This document shows, piece by piece, positions 19,231 to 28,741 of a stretch of 64,000 nt of DNA. The stretch is taken from contig NZ_JACSJI010000002.1 in NCBI RefSeq assembly GCF_014349105.1, positions 124,001 through 188,000 of the forward strand, in the 5' to 3' direction. Under the pieces are notes generated by a model that worked only from the letters and a program-made list of their open reading frames with translations, made no database searches and had not been told where the DNA came from. The translations under genes were made by a program, and so were the position numbers. The stretch is from Caulobacter sp. 17J80-11. Its GTDB lineage: Bacteria; Pseudomonadota; Alphaproteobacteria; Caulobacterales; Caulobacteraceae. Numbering within the stretch: the stretch's first letter is position 1; every line of letters starts with the position of its first letter.

Positions 19231-19535
19231 CCGTCACGCTCGCCCACTACCTGGCCGTCGCCGCGATCCTGTTCACGATCGGCGTGTTCGGCATCTTCGT
19301 GAACCGCAAGAACGTGATCGTCATCCTGATGTCGATCGAGCTGATCCTGCTGTCGGTGAACATCAACTTCGTGGCGTTCTCGGCCTACCTGAACGACGTG
19401 GCCGGCCAGATCATGGCCATGTTCGTGCTGACCGTGGCCGCCGCCGAGGCGGCCGTCGGCCTCGCCATCCTCGTCACCTTCTTCCGTAATCGCGGCGACA
19501 TCGCCGTCGACGACGCCAGCATGATGAAGGGCTAA
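19227..19535 (+). CDS. nuoK: NADH-quinone oxidoreductase subunit K
   Basis: NuoK (102 residues) is a three-helix membrane subunit related to MrpC. The conserved glutamates of helices 2 and 3 used in proton transfer are visible in [18 protein letters not shown] and [15 protein letters not shown]. Its ATG overlaps the nuoJ stop as ATGA, and nuoL follows after five bases. Confidence 0.97.
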   Translation: MTVTLAHYLAVAAILFTIGVFGIFVNRKNVIVILMSIELILLSVNINFVAFSAYLNDVAGQIMAMFVLTVAAAEAAVGLAILVTFFRNRGDIAVDDASMMKG

Positions 19536-19540
19536 GTCCA

Positions 19541-21625
19541 GTGTCTTCGGAGACCCTCGTCACCGTCCTGGTGTTCGCGCCGCTCGTGGGCGCCGCGATC
19601 GCCGGCCTGTTCGGCCGCCGGATCGGCGACAAGCCCTCGATGGCGATCACCACGGGCCTGCTGTTCCTGGCCTGCGCCTTCGCCTGGGTGAACTTCTACA
19701 ACCACACCTGGGGCCATCAGCCGAAGTTCCTGGTCGAGCTGCTGCCCTTCATCCAGATCGGCGACTTCAAGTCGACCTGGTCGATCCGCGTCGACGCCCT
19801 GTCGTCGACCATGATGATCGTGGTCACCACGGTGTCGGCCCTGGTGCACCTCTACAGCTGGGGCTACATGGCCGAGGATCCGGCCAAGCCGCGGTTCTTC
19901 GCCTATCTGTCGCTGTTCACCTTCGCCATGCTGGCGCTGGTCACCGCCAACGACTTCATGCAGCTGTTCTTCGGCTGGGAAGGCGTGGGCCTGGCGTCCT
20001 ACCTGCTGATCGGCTTCTGGTACCAAAAGGCCTCGGCCTCGGGCGCGGCCATCAAGGCCTTCGTGGTCAACCGGGTCGGCGACTTCGGCTTCGCGCTGGG
20101 CATCATGACCGTCTACTGGATGTTCCACACCATCCGGTTCGACGAGCTGTTCCCGCTGATCCCGACCATGGCCGGCAAGACCTGGGCGTTCGGCAACTGG
20201 TCGTTCAGCGCGCTGGATCTGGCGGGCTTCCTGCTGTTCATCGGCGCCATGGGCAAGTCGGCCCAGTTCTTCCTGCACACCTGGCTCCCGGACGCGATGG
20301 AAGGCCCGACCCCGGTCTCGGCCCTGATCCACGCCGCCACCATGGTGACCGCCGGCGTCTACATGGTCTGCCTGCTGTCGCCGATCTACGAGGCCGCCCC
20401 GGTGGCGTCCCAGATCGTCGCCGTCATCGGCGCGATCACGGCGCTGTTCGCGGCGACCGTCGGCCTGGCCCAGAACGACATCAAGCGGGTCATCGCCTAT
20501 TCGACCTGTTCGCAGCTCGGCTACATGTTCTTCGCCGCGGGCATCGGCGCCTACCAGGCGGCCATGTTCCACCTGTTCACCCACGCCTTCTTCAAGGCGC
20601 TGCTGTTCCTGGGCGCAGGCTCGGTGATCCACGGCATGCACCATGAGCAGGACATGCGGAAGATGGGCGGCCTGGCCAAGTACATGGTCCTGACCTTCGC
20701 CATGATGACGATCGGCACGATCGCCATCACCGGCCTCGGCTTCCCGGGCCACGGCTTCAGCTTCGGCTTCGCCGGCTTCTACTCGAAGGACGCCATCCTC
20801 GAAGCGGCCTTCGCCGCGGGCGCTCACTCTCAGGTCGGCAAGTTCGCCTTCTTCATCGGCCTGTTCGCCGCGATCCTGACCGCCTACTACTCCTGGCGTC
20901 TGGTGTTCATGACCTTCTTCGGCACGCCGAAGTGGGATCACGCCGAGGCGCACGGGCACGCCCACGACGCGCACGCCGACGACCACGCCAGCGCCGCGCA
21001 GTTCGAGAGCCACACCGAGCCGGGCGCCGAGCACGAGCATGCCGTCGATCACGACCACAAGCCGCACGAGAGCCCGTGGGTCATGCTGATCCCGCTGATC
21101 GTGCTGTCGGCCGGCGCGATCGTCGCGGGCTTCTTCTTCGCGCCGTACTTCATCGGCGAGAAGCAGGTCGAGTTCTGGGGCGGCGCGATCTTCAACGCGG
21201 CGTCGAACCACCTGCTGCACGAAATGCACGAGGTTCCGACCTGGGTGCGCTGGGCGCCGCTGGTCGGCTCGGTCGGCGGTTTGCTGGTCGCGGCCTGGTT
21301 CTACCTGCTGCACGAAGGCCTGGCGAAGCGCATGGCCGACCGCGGCGGGCCGCTGCACAGCTTCTTCTACAACAAGTGGTACTTCGACGAACTCTACGAC
21401 TTCGTCTTCGTCCGCGGCGCCCGTTTCCTGGGCGACCTGTTCTGGAAGGGCGGCGACCAGAAGCTCATCGACGGTCTGGGGCCCAACGGCTTCGCCGCGG
21501 CCTCGCTGGCCGCCGCCAAGCGCCTGGTCCGGATCCAGACCGGCTACGTCTATCACTACGCCTTTGTGATGCTGCTCGGCGTCGCGGGCCTTCTGACCTT
21601 CGTCATCGCCAACTGGCACGGGTGA
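19541..21625 (+). CDS. nuoL: NADH-quinone oxidoreductase subunit L
   Basis: NuoL (694 residues, GTG start) is the distal antiporter-like proton-pumping subunit with the long lateral helix at its C-terminus. The core shows FFGWEGVGLASYLLIGFWY, HTWLPDAMEGPTPVSALIHAATMV and the FSKDAIL-like YSKDAILEAAF. Between two late helices (about residues 465-513) there is a loop with about a dozen histidines mixed with Asp and Glu, which could bind metal but is not part of the pumping path. nuoM follows after 15 bases. Confidence 0.97.
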   Translation: MSSETLVTVLVFAPLVGAAIAGLFGRRIGDKPSMAITTGLLFLACAFAWVNFYNHTWGHQPKFLVELLPFIQIGDFKSTWSIRVDALSSTMMIVVTTVSALVHLYSWGYMAEDPAKPRFFAYLSLFTFAMLALVTANDFMQLFFGWEGVGLASYLLIGFWYQKASASGAAIKAFVVNRVGDFGFALGIMTVYWMFHTIRFDELFPLIPTMAGKTWAFGNWSFSALDLAGFLLFIGAMGKSAQFFLHTWLPDAMEGPTPVSALIHAATMVTAGVYMVCLLSPIYEAAPVASQIVAVIGAITALFAATVGLAQNDIKRVIAYSTCSQLGYMFFAAGIGAYQAAMFHLFTHAFFKALLFLGAGSVIHGMHHEQDMRKMGGLAKYMVLTFAMMTIGTIAITGLGFPGHGFSFGFAGFYSKDAILEAAFAAGAHSQVGKFAFFIGLFAAILTAYYSWRLVFMTFFGTPKWDHAEAHGHAHDAHADDHASAAQFESHTEPGAEHEHAVDHDHKPHESPWVMLIPLIVLSAGAIVAGFFFAPYFIGEKQVEFWGGAIFNAASNHLLHEMHEVPTWVRWAPLVGSVGGLLVAAWFYLLHEGLAKRMADRGGPLHSFFYNKWYFDELYDFVFVRGARFLGDLFWKGGDQKLIDGLGPNGFAAASLAAAKRLVRIQTGYVYHYAFVMLLGVAGLLTFVIANWHG

Positions 21626-21640
21626 GGGGGGTAAAAAGCG

Positions 21641-23131
21641 ATGCCTAACATTCTCAGCGTCATCACCTTCTTGCCGCTGGTCGGCGCGCTCGTCGTCCTC
21701 GGCCTGCGCCTGACCTCGCGGCCCGACGACCGGCAGGTCGTGGAGCGCACGTCCAAATGGATCGCGCTCTGGACCACGCTGGCGACCTTCGCCCTGTCGA
21801 TCTGGCTGTGCGTGGCCTTCGACCGCAACGCGCCCGGCTTCCAGTTCGTGGAGCGCTACGAGTGGTTCTCGGGGGCCCAGTACTATCTGGGCGTGGACGG
21901 CATCTCGGTGCTGTTCGTCCTGCTGACCGCCTTCCTGCTGCCGCTCTGCATCCTGGCGAGCTGGACCAGCATCAAGGAGCGGGTGGTCGACTACATGATC
22001 GCCTTCCTGGTGCTGGAGACGCTGGTCATCGGCGTGTTCACCGCGCTGGACCTGTTCCTGTTCTACATCTTCTTCGAAGGCGGCCTGGTCCCGATGTTCC
22101 TGATCATCGGGATCTGGGGCGGCAAGAACCGGATCTACGCGGCGTACAAGTTCTTCCTGTACACCCTGCTGGGCTCGGTCCTGATGCTCGCGGCCATGCT
22201 GTACATGGCCTACGCCGCCGGCACGACCGCCATCCCGGAACTGATGAAGTTCCACTTCGACGCGACGACCCAGCAGCTGCTGTGGTTCGCCTTCTTCGCC
22301 TCGTTCGCGGTGAAGATGCCGATGTGGCCGGTGCACACCTGGCTGCCGGACGCCCACGTCGAAGCGCCCACCGCGGGCTCGGTCATCCTGGCCGGCATCC
22401 TGCTGAAGCTCGGCGGCTACGGCTTCCTGCGCTTCAACCTGCCGATGTTCCCGCAGGCTTCCGAGCTGTTCGCGCCGTTCGTCTTCACCCTGTCGGTGAT
22501 CGCGATCGTCTACACCTCGCTGGTCGCCTTCCGGCAGACCGACATCAAGAAGCTGATCGCCTATTCGTCGGTCGCGCACATGGGCTTCGTGACCATGGGC
22601 ATCTTCGCGGGCAACGCGCTGGGCATCCAGGGCGCCATCTTCCAGATGCTGAGCCACGGGGTGATCTCCGGCGCGCTCTTCCTCTGCGTCGGCGTGATCT
22701 ACGACCGCATGCACACCCGCGAGATCGCCTTCTACGGCGGTCTGACCAGCCGCATGCCGGTCTACGCGGCGACCTTCCTGCTGTTCACCATGGCCAACGT
22801 GGGCCTGCCGGGGACCTCGGGCTTCATCGGTGAAATCACCACCATGACCGGCGTCTACAACGTGTCCACCTGGGCGGCGATCGTCTCGGCTTCGGGCGTG
22901 ATCTTCTCGGCGGTGTATGCCCTGACGCTGTACCGTCGGGTCATGTTCGGCGAGCTGACCAACCCGCAGCTGGCCAACATCAGCGACATGGACTGGCGCG
23001 AGATCGCCGTGTTCGCCCCGCTGGTGATCGGCACCCTGGCGCTCGGCGTCTATCCGAATTTCGTCTTCGACTTCACGACCGCCTCGGTCGACGCCCTGGT
23101 CGCTACGTACCAGGCCGCGATCGCCGGGTGA
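21641..23131 (+). CDS. nuoM: NADH-quinone oxidoreductase subunit M
   Basis: NuoM (496 residues) is the middle antiporter-like subunit of the membrane arm. It has the [18 protein letters not shown] segment with the conserved glutamate of helix 5, [29 protein letters not shown] with the discontinuous-helix lysine, and [24 protein letters not shown] ribosome-binding region precedes the ATG. Length and motifs are normal. Confidence 0.97.
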   Translation: MPNILSVITFLPLVGALVVLGLRLTSRPDDRQVVERTSKWIALWTTLATFALSIWLCVAFDRNAPGFQFVERYEWFSGAQYYLGVDGISVLFVLLTAFLLPLCILASWTSIKERVVDYMIAFLVLETLVIGVFTALDLFLFYIFFEGGLVPMFLIIGIWGGKNRIYAAYKFFLYTLLGSVLMLAAMLYMAYAAGTTAIPELMKFHFDATTQQLLWFAFFASFAVKMPMWPVHTWLPDAHVEAPTAGSVILAGILLKLGGYGFLRFNLPMFPQASELFAPFVFTLSVIAIVYTSLVAFRQTDIKKLIAYSSVAHMGFVTMGIFAGNALGIQGAIFQMLSHGVISGALFLCVGVIYDRMHTREIAFYGGLTSRMPVYAATFLLFTMANVGLPGTSGFIGEITTMTGVYNVSTWAAIVSASGVIFSAVYALTLYRRVMFGELTNPQLANISDMDWREIAVFAPLVIGTLALGVYPNFVFDFTTASVDALVATYQAAIAG

Positions 23132-23140
23132 GGACCTAAA

Positions 23141-24577
23141 GTGATGGATCTCTCGTCCGCCCTCTCCCTGGCTCTGCCGGAGCTGATCCTGGCCATCGGC
23201 GCCCTGGCGGTTCTGGTGTTCGGCGCCTTCCGCGGCGACCGCGCGTCCGGCGCGGTGGCCGTGCTGTCCGGCGCGGCCCTGGTGGCCGCCGCCTTCGCCG
23301 CGGCGCTCGGCCCGCTCGGCGTCGCCTTCAACGGCGCCTTCGTGGTGGATCGCATGGCGGTCTATTCGAAGGTGGCCATCTACGTCGCCAGCGCCTTCGG
23401 CGTCGTGCTCGGCCACGGCTGGCTGGGTCGCGCGTCCAACCAGAAGTTCGAGTACCCGGTGCTCATCCTGCTCGCCACGATCGGCATGAGCATGATGGTC
23501 TCGTCCGGCGACATGATCTCGCTCTACGTCAGCGTCGAGCTGCAGTCCCTGGCGCTCTACGTCCTGGCCGCCTTCCAGCGCGACGACGCCAAGGCCTCCG
23601 AGGCCGGCTTGAAGTACTTCGTGCTGGGCGCCCTGTCGTCGGGCCTGATGCTGTACGGCATCAGCCTGATCTACGGCTTCACCGGCGCCATGCGCTTCGA
23701 CGCCGTCGCCGCCGCGGTCAGCGGCGAGGCGGGCGCCGGCGTGATCTTCGGCCTGGTGTTCCTGATCTGCGGCCTGGCCTTCAAAGTGTCGGCCGCGCCG
23801 TTCCACATGTGGACGCCCGACGTTTACGAAGGCGGCCCCACCCCGGCGGTGGCCTTCATCGCCGCCGCCCCGAAGCTGGCCGCCATGGTGCTGTTCGCCC
23901 GCACCCTGAGCCAGGGCTTCTTCGGCGTGCACGACCAGTGGGCCCAGGTGGTGATGATCATCGCCGCCATCTCCTTCGTGGTCGGCGCCTTCGGCGGCCT
24001 GATGCAGCGCGACATCAAGCGCCTCTTGGCCTACTCGTCGATCGCCAACATGGGCTACGCGCTTCTGGCCATCGCGGCCGGCACCCAGGCCGGCCTGCAG
24101 GCCCTGCTGGTGTTCCTGGTCCTGTACATGATCGACATCACCGGCTTCTTCGCCTGCCTGATGGCCCTGTCGCGCGACGGCCGCCCGGTGACCACCATCG
24201 CCGAGCTGTCCGGCCTGCGCCGGGTCAACCCTGGCGTGGCGCTGGCGCTGACCGTGCTGTCGCTGTCGGTGCTGGGCATGCCGCCGTTCTCGGGCTTCTG
24301 GGGCAAGTACTACGTGTTCAAGGCGGCCATCGGCGCGGGCCTCTGGCCGATCGCCGTGGCGGGCCTCGTCGCCTCCGTGGTGGCCGCGTTCTACTACCTG
24401 CGCATCATCAAGGTGATGTGGTTCGACGCGGCTCCCGCGCCGACCGACGGCGCCCCGGCCGAGACCCGGCTGGTCGCCTTCGCCTCGGCGGCGTTCTGCT
24501 TCCCGCTGGTGCTGGTGGCGCTCGCCCTGCTGGACCCGGCCGCCCGGAACGCCGCCTCGGCGCTGGGCCTCGGGTGA
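23141..24577 (+). CDS. nuoN: NADH-quinone oxidoreductase subunit N
   Basis: NuoN (478 residues) is the antiporter-like subunit nearest to NuoK. Visible marks are YVSVELQSLALYVLAAFQRDD with the conserved glutamate, FKVSAAPFHMWTPDVYEGGPTP and RDIKRLLAYSSIANMGYAL. The start is either the GTG at 23141 or the ATG one codon later; GAGGACC lies just upstream. It ends the set of fourteen nuo genes, and birA starts four bases after its stop. Confidence 0.97.
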   Translation: MMDLSSALSLALPELILAIGALAVLVFGAFRGDRASGAVAVLSGAALVAAAFAAALGPLGVAFNGAFVVDRMAVYSKVAIYVASAFGVVLGHGWLGRASNQKFEYPVLILLATIGMSMMVSSGDMISLYVSVELQSLALYVLAAFQRDDAKASEAGLKYFVLGALSSGLMLYGISLIYGFTGAMRFDAVAAAVSGEAGAGVIFGLVFLICGLAFKVSAAPFHMWTPDVYEGGPTPAVAFIAAAPKLAAMVLFARTLSQGFFGVHDQWAQVVMIIAAISFVVGAFGGLMQRDIKRLLAYSSIANMGYALLAIAAGTQAGLQALLVFLVLYMIDITGFFACLMALSRDGRPVTTIAELSGLRRVNPGVALALTVLSLSVLGMPPFSGFWGKYYVFKAAIGAGLWPIAVAGLVASVVAAFYYLRIIKVMWFDAAPAPTDGAPAETRLVAFASAAFCFPLVLVALALLDPAARNAASALGLG

Positions 24578-24581
24578 GCCG

Positions 24582-25340
24582 TTGATCGGCGCGGCCGACC
24601 TTCCGCCGGTTCTCGCCCTCGACGAGATCGACTCCACCAACGCCGAGGCCCGCAGGCGGGCCGAGGCGGGCGAGGCGGGGCCCCTGTGGATCACCGCCCG
24701 CCGCCAGAGCGCGGGCCGCGGACGCCGCGGCCGCGCCTGGGCGACCGGCGAGGGCAACCTCGCCGCCACCCTGCTGGCCACCACCGACCGCCGCCCGGCC
24801 GAGGCCGCCCAGGTCGCCTTCGTCGCCGCCCTGGCGGTGGCGGACGTGTTCGAGACCTGGGCCCCGGCCGCGGTCGTCTCCATCAAATGGCCGAACGACG
24901 TGCTGCTGGCGGGCCGCAAGGCCTCCGGCATCCTTATCGAGTCGGGTCCGACGCCTGACGGCCGGCTGTGGCTGGCGATCGGCTGCGGCCTGAATCTCGC
25001 GCACGCGCCCAGCGACGTGGAGCGGCCCGCCACGCGGCTGGCCGACCACCTGAGCGGCGACGTCACGGCCTGTCCGACGCCGGATCAGGCCATGCAGGCC
25101 TTCCGCGCCGCCTTCGCGCGGCGTCTGGCCGATTGGGAGGCGTCCGGCTTTGCGGCCGTGCTCACGGCCTGGACGGCGAAGGCTCAAGGGCTCGGCCAGG
25201 CGTGTGTAGCCCGGCTGGGCAACGAGACCATCGAAGGGATCGCCGAGGGCCTGGAGCCCGACGGGGCGCTGCGCCTGCGCACCGCCTCGGGCGAGCTGCG
25301 CCGCGTGACCGCCGGCGACGTGTTTTTCGCGGCGGCCTGA
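24582..25340 (+). CDS. birA: biotin--[acetyl-CoA-carboxylase] ligase
   Basis: This 252-residue BirA/BPL-type enzyme activates biotin with ATP and attaches it to the carrier lysine of biotin-dependent carboxylases. The biotinoyl-AMP loop is seen as [12 protein letters not shown], and the active-site lysine region as [20 protein letters not shown]. There is no N-terminal DNA-binding domain, so it is a monofunctional ligase and not a repressor. Translation appears to start at a TTG (24582), since no ATG or GTG in frame precedes the conserved [10 protein letters not shown]. It sits between nuoN and coaX in one direction. Confidence 0.93.
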   Translation: MIGAADLPPVLALDEIDSTNAEARRRAEAGEAGPLWITARRQSAGRGRRGRAWATGEGNLAATLLATTDRRPAEAAQVAFVAALAVADVFETWAPAAVVSIKWPNDVLLAGRKASGILIESGPTPDGRLWLAIGCGLNLAHAPSDVERPATRLADHLSGDVTACPTPDQAMQAFRAAFARRLADWEASGFAAVLTAWTAKAQGLGQACVARLGNETIEGIAEGLEPDGALRLRTASGELRRVTAGDVFFAAA

Positions 25341-25357
25341 GGACGAGGGGCGGGGAC

Positions 25358-26137
25358 ATGCTGCTGGCCATCGAGCAGGGCAACACCAACACGCTGTTCG
25401 CCGTCCACGACGGCGCCGACTGGATCGCCCAGTGGCGGACCGCCACCGAGGCCAGCCGCACCGCCGACGAGTACGCCGTGTGGCTGCACCAGCTGCTGCA
25501 GATGGCCGGCCTGTCGCTGAACGACCTCGACGGCTGCATCATCTCCACCGTGGTGCCGCAGTCGCTGTTCAACCTGCGCAACCTGTCGCGGCGCTACCTG
25601 CACACCGAACCCCTGGTGGTCGGCGAGAACGCCGATCTCGGCATCGAGGTGCGCATCCAGAAGCCGTCCGAGGCCGGCGCCGACCGCCTGGTCAACGCCA
25701 TCGGCGGCTTCATCGAATACGGCGGCCCGCTGATCCTGGTCGACAGCGGCACCGCCACCACCTTCGACGTGGTCGGCGAGGACGGCGGGTTCGAGGGCGG
25801 GGTGATCGCGCCCGGCATCAACCTGTCGCTGCAGGCCCTGCACTCCGCCGCCGCCAAGCTTCCCCGTATCGCCATCGAGCGTCCCGCCCACGTGATCGGC
25901 AAGGACACCGTCGGCGCCATGCAGGCGGGCGTGTTCTGGGGCTATGTCGGCCTCATCGAGCACCTCATCGACCGCATCAAGGCCGAGTACGGCCGTCCCA
26001 TGACCGTCGTCGCAACCGGCGGGGTCGCCTCCCTGTTCGAGGGAGCGACGACCAAGATCGACCGGTTCGACTCCGACCTCACCATCCGCGGCCTGCTTGA
26101 AATCTGGCGGCGGAACACGAACTCCGCATCGAAATGA
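25358..26137 (+). CDS. coaX: type III pantothenate kinase
   Basis: CoaX (259 residues) phosphorylates pantothenate, the first step of coenzyme A synthesis. It belongs to the ASKHA fold: the phosphate motif [16 protein letters not shown] is at the N-terminus and the adenosine motif [11 protein letters not shown] at about residue 130. Most homologues begin with an Asp where this one has Glu ([11 protein letters not shown]), which is known in alphaproteobacterial members. A GAGGGGCGGGG run precedes the ATG. Its end overlaps the start of rnj by four bases. Confidence 0.95.
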   Translation: MLLAIEQGNTNTLFAVHDGADWIAQWRTATEASRTADEYAVWLHQLLQMAGLSLNDLDGCIISTVVPQSLFNLRNLSRRYLHTEPLVVGENADLGIEVRIQKPSEAGADRLVNAIGGFIEYGGPLILVDSGTATTFDVVGEDGGFEGGVIAPGINLSLQALHSAAAKLPRIAIERPAHVIGKDTVGAMQAGVFWGYVGLIEHLIDRIKAEYGRPMTVVATGGVASLFEGATTKIDRFDSDLTIRGLLEIWRRNTNSASK

Positions 26138-27810
26138 ATCAAAAACAACAACAAGACGAACTCGTGTTCCTGCCGCTCGGCGGGTCGAACGAGATCGGGA
26201 TGAACCTGAACTTCTACGGCTACGGCCCGGCGCATGCGCGCAAGTGGATCGTGGTCGACGTCGGCGTGACCTTCGGCGACCAGACCACGCCGGGCGTCGA
26301 GGTGATCGTCCCGGACGCCTCCTACATGGAAGGCGAGGACATCCTGGGCATCGTGCTGACCCACGCGCACGAGGACCACATCGGCGCGCTGGGCTGGCTG
26401 TGGCCGAAGCTGAAGGCCCCGATCTACGCGACGCCGTTCACCGCCTACCTGGTGCGCGAGAAGCTGCGTGACGCCGACCTGCTGGACGAGGTCGAGATCA
26501 TCGAGGTGCCGCTGGGCGGGACCCTGAAGCTCGGGCCGTTCGACGTCACCCTGGTGACCATCACCCACTCGATCCCGGAGCCGAACGGCCTGGCGATCAA
26601 GACTCCGCTCGGCACCGTGCTGCACACCGGCGACTGGAAGATCGACCAGGACCCGGTGATCGGCGAGCGTACCGACGTCGACACCATCCGCCGCCTCGGC
26701 GACGAGGGCGTGCTGGCGATGGTCTGCGACTCCACCAACGTCTTCGTCGACGGCCACGCCGGCTCCGAGGGCGAGGTGAAGGTCGCCCTGGCCGCGCTGA
26801 TCAAGACGCTGAAGGGCAAGGTGGCGGTGGCCTGCTTCGCTTCCAACGTGGCCCGGGTGGACAGCGTCGTCAGGGCGGCCGAAGCCGCCGGCCGGCGCGT
26901 CTGCCTGGTCGGCCGCTCGATGCACCGCATCACCGGTGCGGCCAAGTCGGTGGGCCTGCTGAAGGACGTGAAGGAGTTCATCCCCGAGGCGGAGGCCAAG
27001 GCCTTCCCGAAGGAGCAGATCCTCTACCTGTGCACCGGCAGCCAGGGCGAGCCGCGCGCGGCCCTGTCGCGCATCGCCGAGGGCAACCACCCCCACGTCA
27101 GCCTGGGGGAGGGGGACTCGTGCGTGTTCTCCTCGCGCGTGATCCCGGGCAACGAGATCCCGATCCGCAACCTGCAGAACAAGCTCGCCGACCGCGGCGT
27201 GCGGCTCTACACCGAGCGCGACCACCCGGGCATCCACGTCTCCGGCCACCCGTGCCGTGACGAGCTGAAAGAGATGTACCAGTGGGCCCGGCCGCAGATC
27301 GCCATCCCCACCCACGGCGAGCGCCGGCACCTGCTCGAGCACTGCAACCTTGCCAAGGACATGCAGGTGCCGCAGGCCGTCGCCCCGCGCAACGGCGACA
27401 TGGTCCGCCTGGCCCCGGGCAAGCCCGAGGTGATCGACGAGGTGCCCGCTGGCCGGCTGTTCGTCGACGGCGGCGTGCTGGTGCCGGAGGGCGGCGACGC
27501 GCTGCGTGAACGCCGCCACGCCGCCCACAACGGCATGCTGTTCGTGTCCATGGCGCTGGACGGCAAGGGCAAGCTGGTCACCGACGTCGAGGTGCGCGGC
27601 CTCGGCCTGCCCGGCGACGAGGACTACACCATCGACGACGCGCTGGACGAACTGGCCGACGCCGCCGAGGAGGCCCTGAAGCGGCTCTCCAAGGACGACC
27701 GCGGCGAGGACGAGGCGGTGGAAACGGCCGTCTCCCGCGCCGTGAAAAAGGCCGCCCAGCACATCTGGGACCGCCGCCCGATCGTCGAGACCATCGTCCT
27801 GCGCGTCTGA
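26134..27810 (+). CDS. rnj: ribonuclease J
   Basis: This 558-residue metallo-beta-lactamase/beta-CASP ribonuclease takes part in rRNA 5' maturation and mRNA decay, with both endonuclease and 5'-3' exonuclease activity known for the family. Zinc ligands are in HAHEDH (His77, His79, Asp81, His82). The beta-CASP part shows [18 protein letters not shown] and [16 protein letters not shown], and [14 protein letters not shown] contains a later conserved histidine. It is coupled to coaX by an ATGA overlap, an association seen in many alphaproteobacteria. Confidence 0.95.
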   Translation: MNQKQQQDELVFLPLGGSNEIGMNLNFYGYGPAHARKWIVVDVGVTFGDQTTPGVEVIVPDASYMEGEDILGIVLTHAHEDHIGALGWLWPKLKAPIYATPFTAYLVREKLRDADLLDEVEIIEVPLGGTLKLGPFDVTLVTITHSIPEPNGLAIKTPLGTVLHTGDWKIDQDPVIGERTDVDTIRRLGDEGVLAMVCDSTNVFVDGHAGSEGEVKVALAALIKTLKGKVAVACFASNVARVDSVVRAAEAAGRRVCLVGRSMHRITGAAKSVGLLKDVKEFIPEAEAKAFPKEQILYLCTGSQGEPRAALSRIAEGNHPHVSLGEGDSCVFSSRVIPGNEIPIRNLQNKLADRGVRLYTERDHPGIHVSGHPCRDELKEMYQWARPQIAIPTHGERRHLLEHCNLAKDMQVPQAVAPRNGDMVRLAPGKPEVIDEVPAGRLFVDGGVLVPEGGDALRERRHAAHNGMLFVSMALDGKGKLVTDVEVRGLGLPGDEDYTIDDALDELADAAEEALKRLSKDDRGEDEAVETAVSRAVKKAAQHIWDRRPIVETIVLRV

Positions 27811-27874
27811 GCCGCGGGACGATCCGCCGGGGGCGGACTAAAAGACGAGAAACCAGGGACCTAGTCGGGGAAAC

Positions 27875-28297
27875 ATGATCGGTCGCCTCAACCATGTCGG
27901 CGTGGCCACGCCGTCCATCGACGAGAGCGTGAAGCTCTATCGCGACCTGCTGGGCGCGACCCGCATCGGCGAGAAGTTCGCCCTGCCGGAGCAGGGCGTG
28001 TGGGTCTGCTTCGTCGACCTGCCGAACAGCCAGATCGAGCTGATCGAGCCGCACGGCGACGCCTCGCCCCTGCTGGGCTTCCTGGCCAAGAACCCCAAGG
28101 GCGGCCAGCACCACGTCTGCTTCGAGGTCGAGGACATCATCGCCGCCCGCGACGCCATGCGCGCCAAGGGCGCCACGGTCCTGGGCACCGGCGAGCCGCG
28201 CATCGGCGCGCACGGCACCCCGGTCATCTTCCTGCACCCGAAGGACATGGGCGGCGTGCTGGTCGAGCTGATGGAAACCCCGAAGGACGCGCACTGA
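27875..28297 (+). CDS. mce: methylmalonyl-CoA epimerase
   Basis: This 140-residue protein of the vicinal-oxygen-chelate family interconverts (R)- and (S)-methylmalonyl-CoA in propionyl-CoA breakdown. It has the two beta-alpha-beta-beta-beta halves, with metal-ligand regions GRLNHVGVATPSIDES near the start and GQHHVCFEVEDI in the middle, and the GVLVELMETPK ending that carries the last glutamate ligand. It overlaps the following DUF1467 gene by one base. Confidence 0.93.
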   Translation: MIGRLNHVGVATPSIDESVKLYRDLLGATRIGEKFALPEQGVWVCFVDLPNSQIELIEPHGDASPLLGFLAKNPKGGQHHVCFEVEDIIAARDAMRAKGATVLGTGEPRIGAHGTPVIFLHPKDMGGVLVELMETPKDAH

Positions 28298-28554
28298 TGG
28301 GACCGTTCACCCTCGTCGCCATCTACCTGGTCGTCTGGTGGACCGTGCTGTTCGCCGTCCTGCCGCTCGGCACCAAGACCCACGCGGAGATGGGCATCGA
28401 CCTGAAGGACGGCGGCGACCCCGGCGCCCCGGTCAATCCCAACCTGAAGCGCAAGTTCATCACCACCACCTGGGTCTCCGCCATCGTGTGGCTGGTGGTC
28501 ATGGCGGTGATCTGGTCGGGCGTCATCCCGATGCCGAGCGCTCCGCCGGTCTGA
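28297..28554 (+). CDS. DUF1467 family small membrane protein
   Basis: This 85-residue protein has two membrane helices with a short loop that contains [11 protein letters not shown] and [15 protein letters not shown]. This is the pattern of the DUF1467 family, found mainly in alphaproteobacteria just before proS. Its function is not known. It starts inside the mce stop codon (TGATG), so the two are coupled. A nested hairpin formed by a dispersed repeat begins seven bases after its stop. Confidence 0.85.
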   Translation: MGPFTLVAIYLVVWWTVLFAVLPLGTKTHAEMGIDLKDGGDPGAPVNPNLKRKFITTTWVSAIVWLVVMAVIWSGVIPMPSAPPV

Positions 28555-28565
28555 GGCTACGAAGT

Positions 28566-28595
28566 CCTCGCCCTTCGACAGGCTCAGGGTGAGGA
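28566..28595 (+). repeat. dispersed palindromic repeat, copy 1A
   Basis: The core CCTTCGACAGGCTCAGGGTG lies in this copy. The same unit recurs inverted at 28621-28646 and again at 40976-41005 and 41053-41082. Here the flanks GAAGTCCTC (28561-28569) and GAGGACTTC (28591-28599) also pair perfectly, so the transcript can form one nested hairpin directly after the DUF1467 stop. It is similar to intergenic repeats common in Caulobacterales and sphingomonads. Confidence 0.75.
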
Positions 28596-28620
28596 CTTCG
28601 ACTGACGGCTGGGTGGCCCC

Positions 28621-28646
28621 CATCCTGAGCTTGTCGAAGGACGAGG
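28621..28646 (-). repeat. dispersed palindromic repeat, copy 1B (inverted)
   Basis: On the minus strand this reads CCTCGTCCTTCGACAAGCTC and then AGGATG. It is the inverted partner of copy 1A, 25 bases away, so the two can pair over about 25 bases with few mismatches. The pair lies between the DUF1467 gene and proS. Confidence 0.75.
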
Positions 28647-28741
28647 GGCGGGCCCTCCGCGAGAACGACGTCGTTGCCTTTGCTGCATTGCAGCGGCTAA
28701 TTGGACGCTTCCTCGTTTTCGCTCCCCCGGATTCTCAGCCC

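Noticed and set aside
19532-25066. An 1844-codon open frame on the minus strand, antisense to nuoL, nuoM, nuoN and birA
   Set aside because: The product is very rich in His, Gln, Arg, Gly and Glu without any domain. It mirrors GC-rich codons of well-supported genes. Long antisense frames are expected at this base composition.
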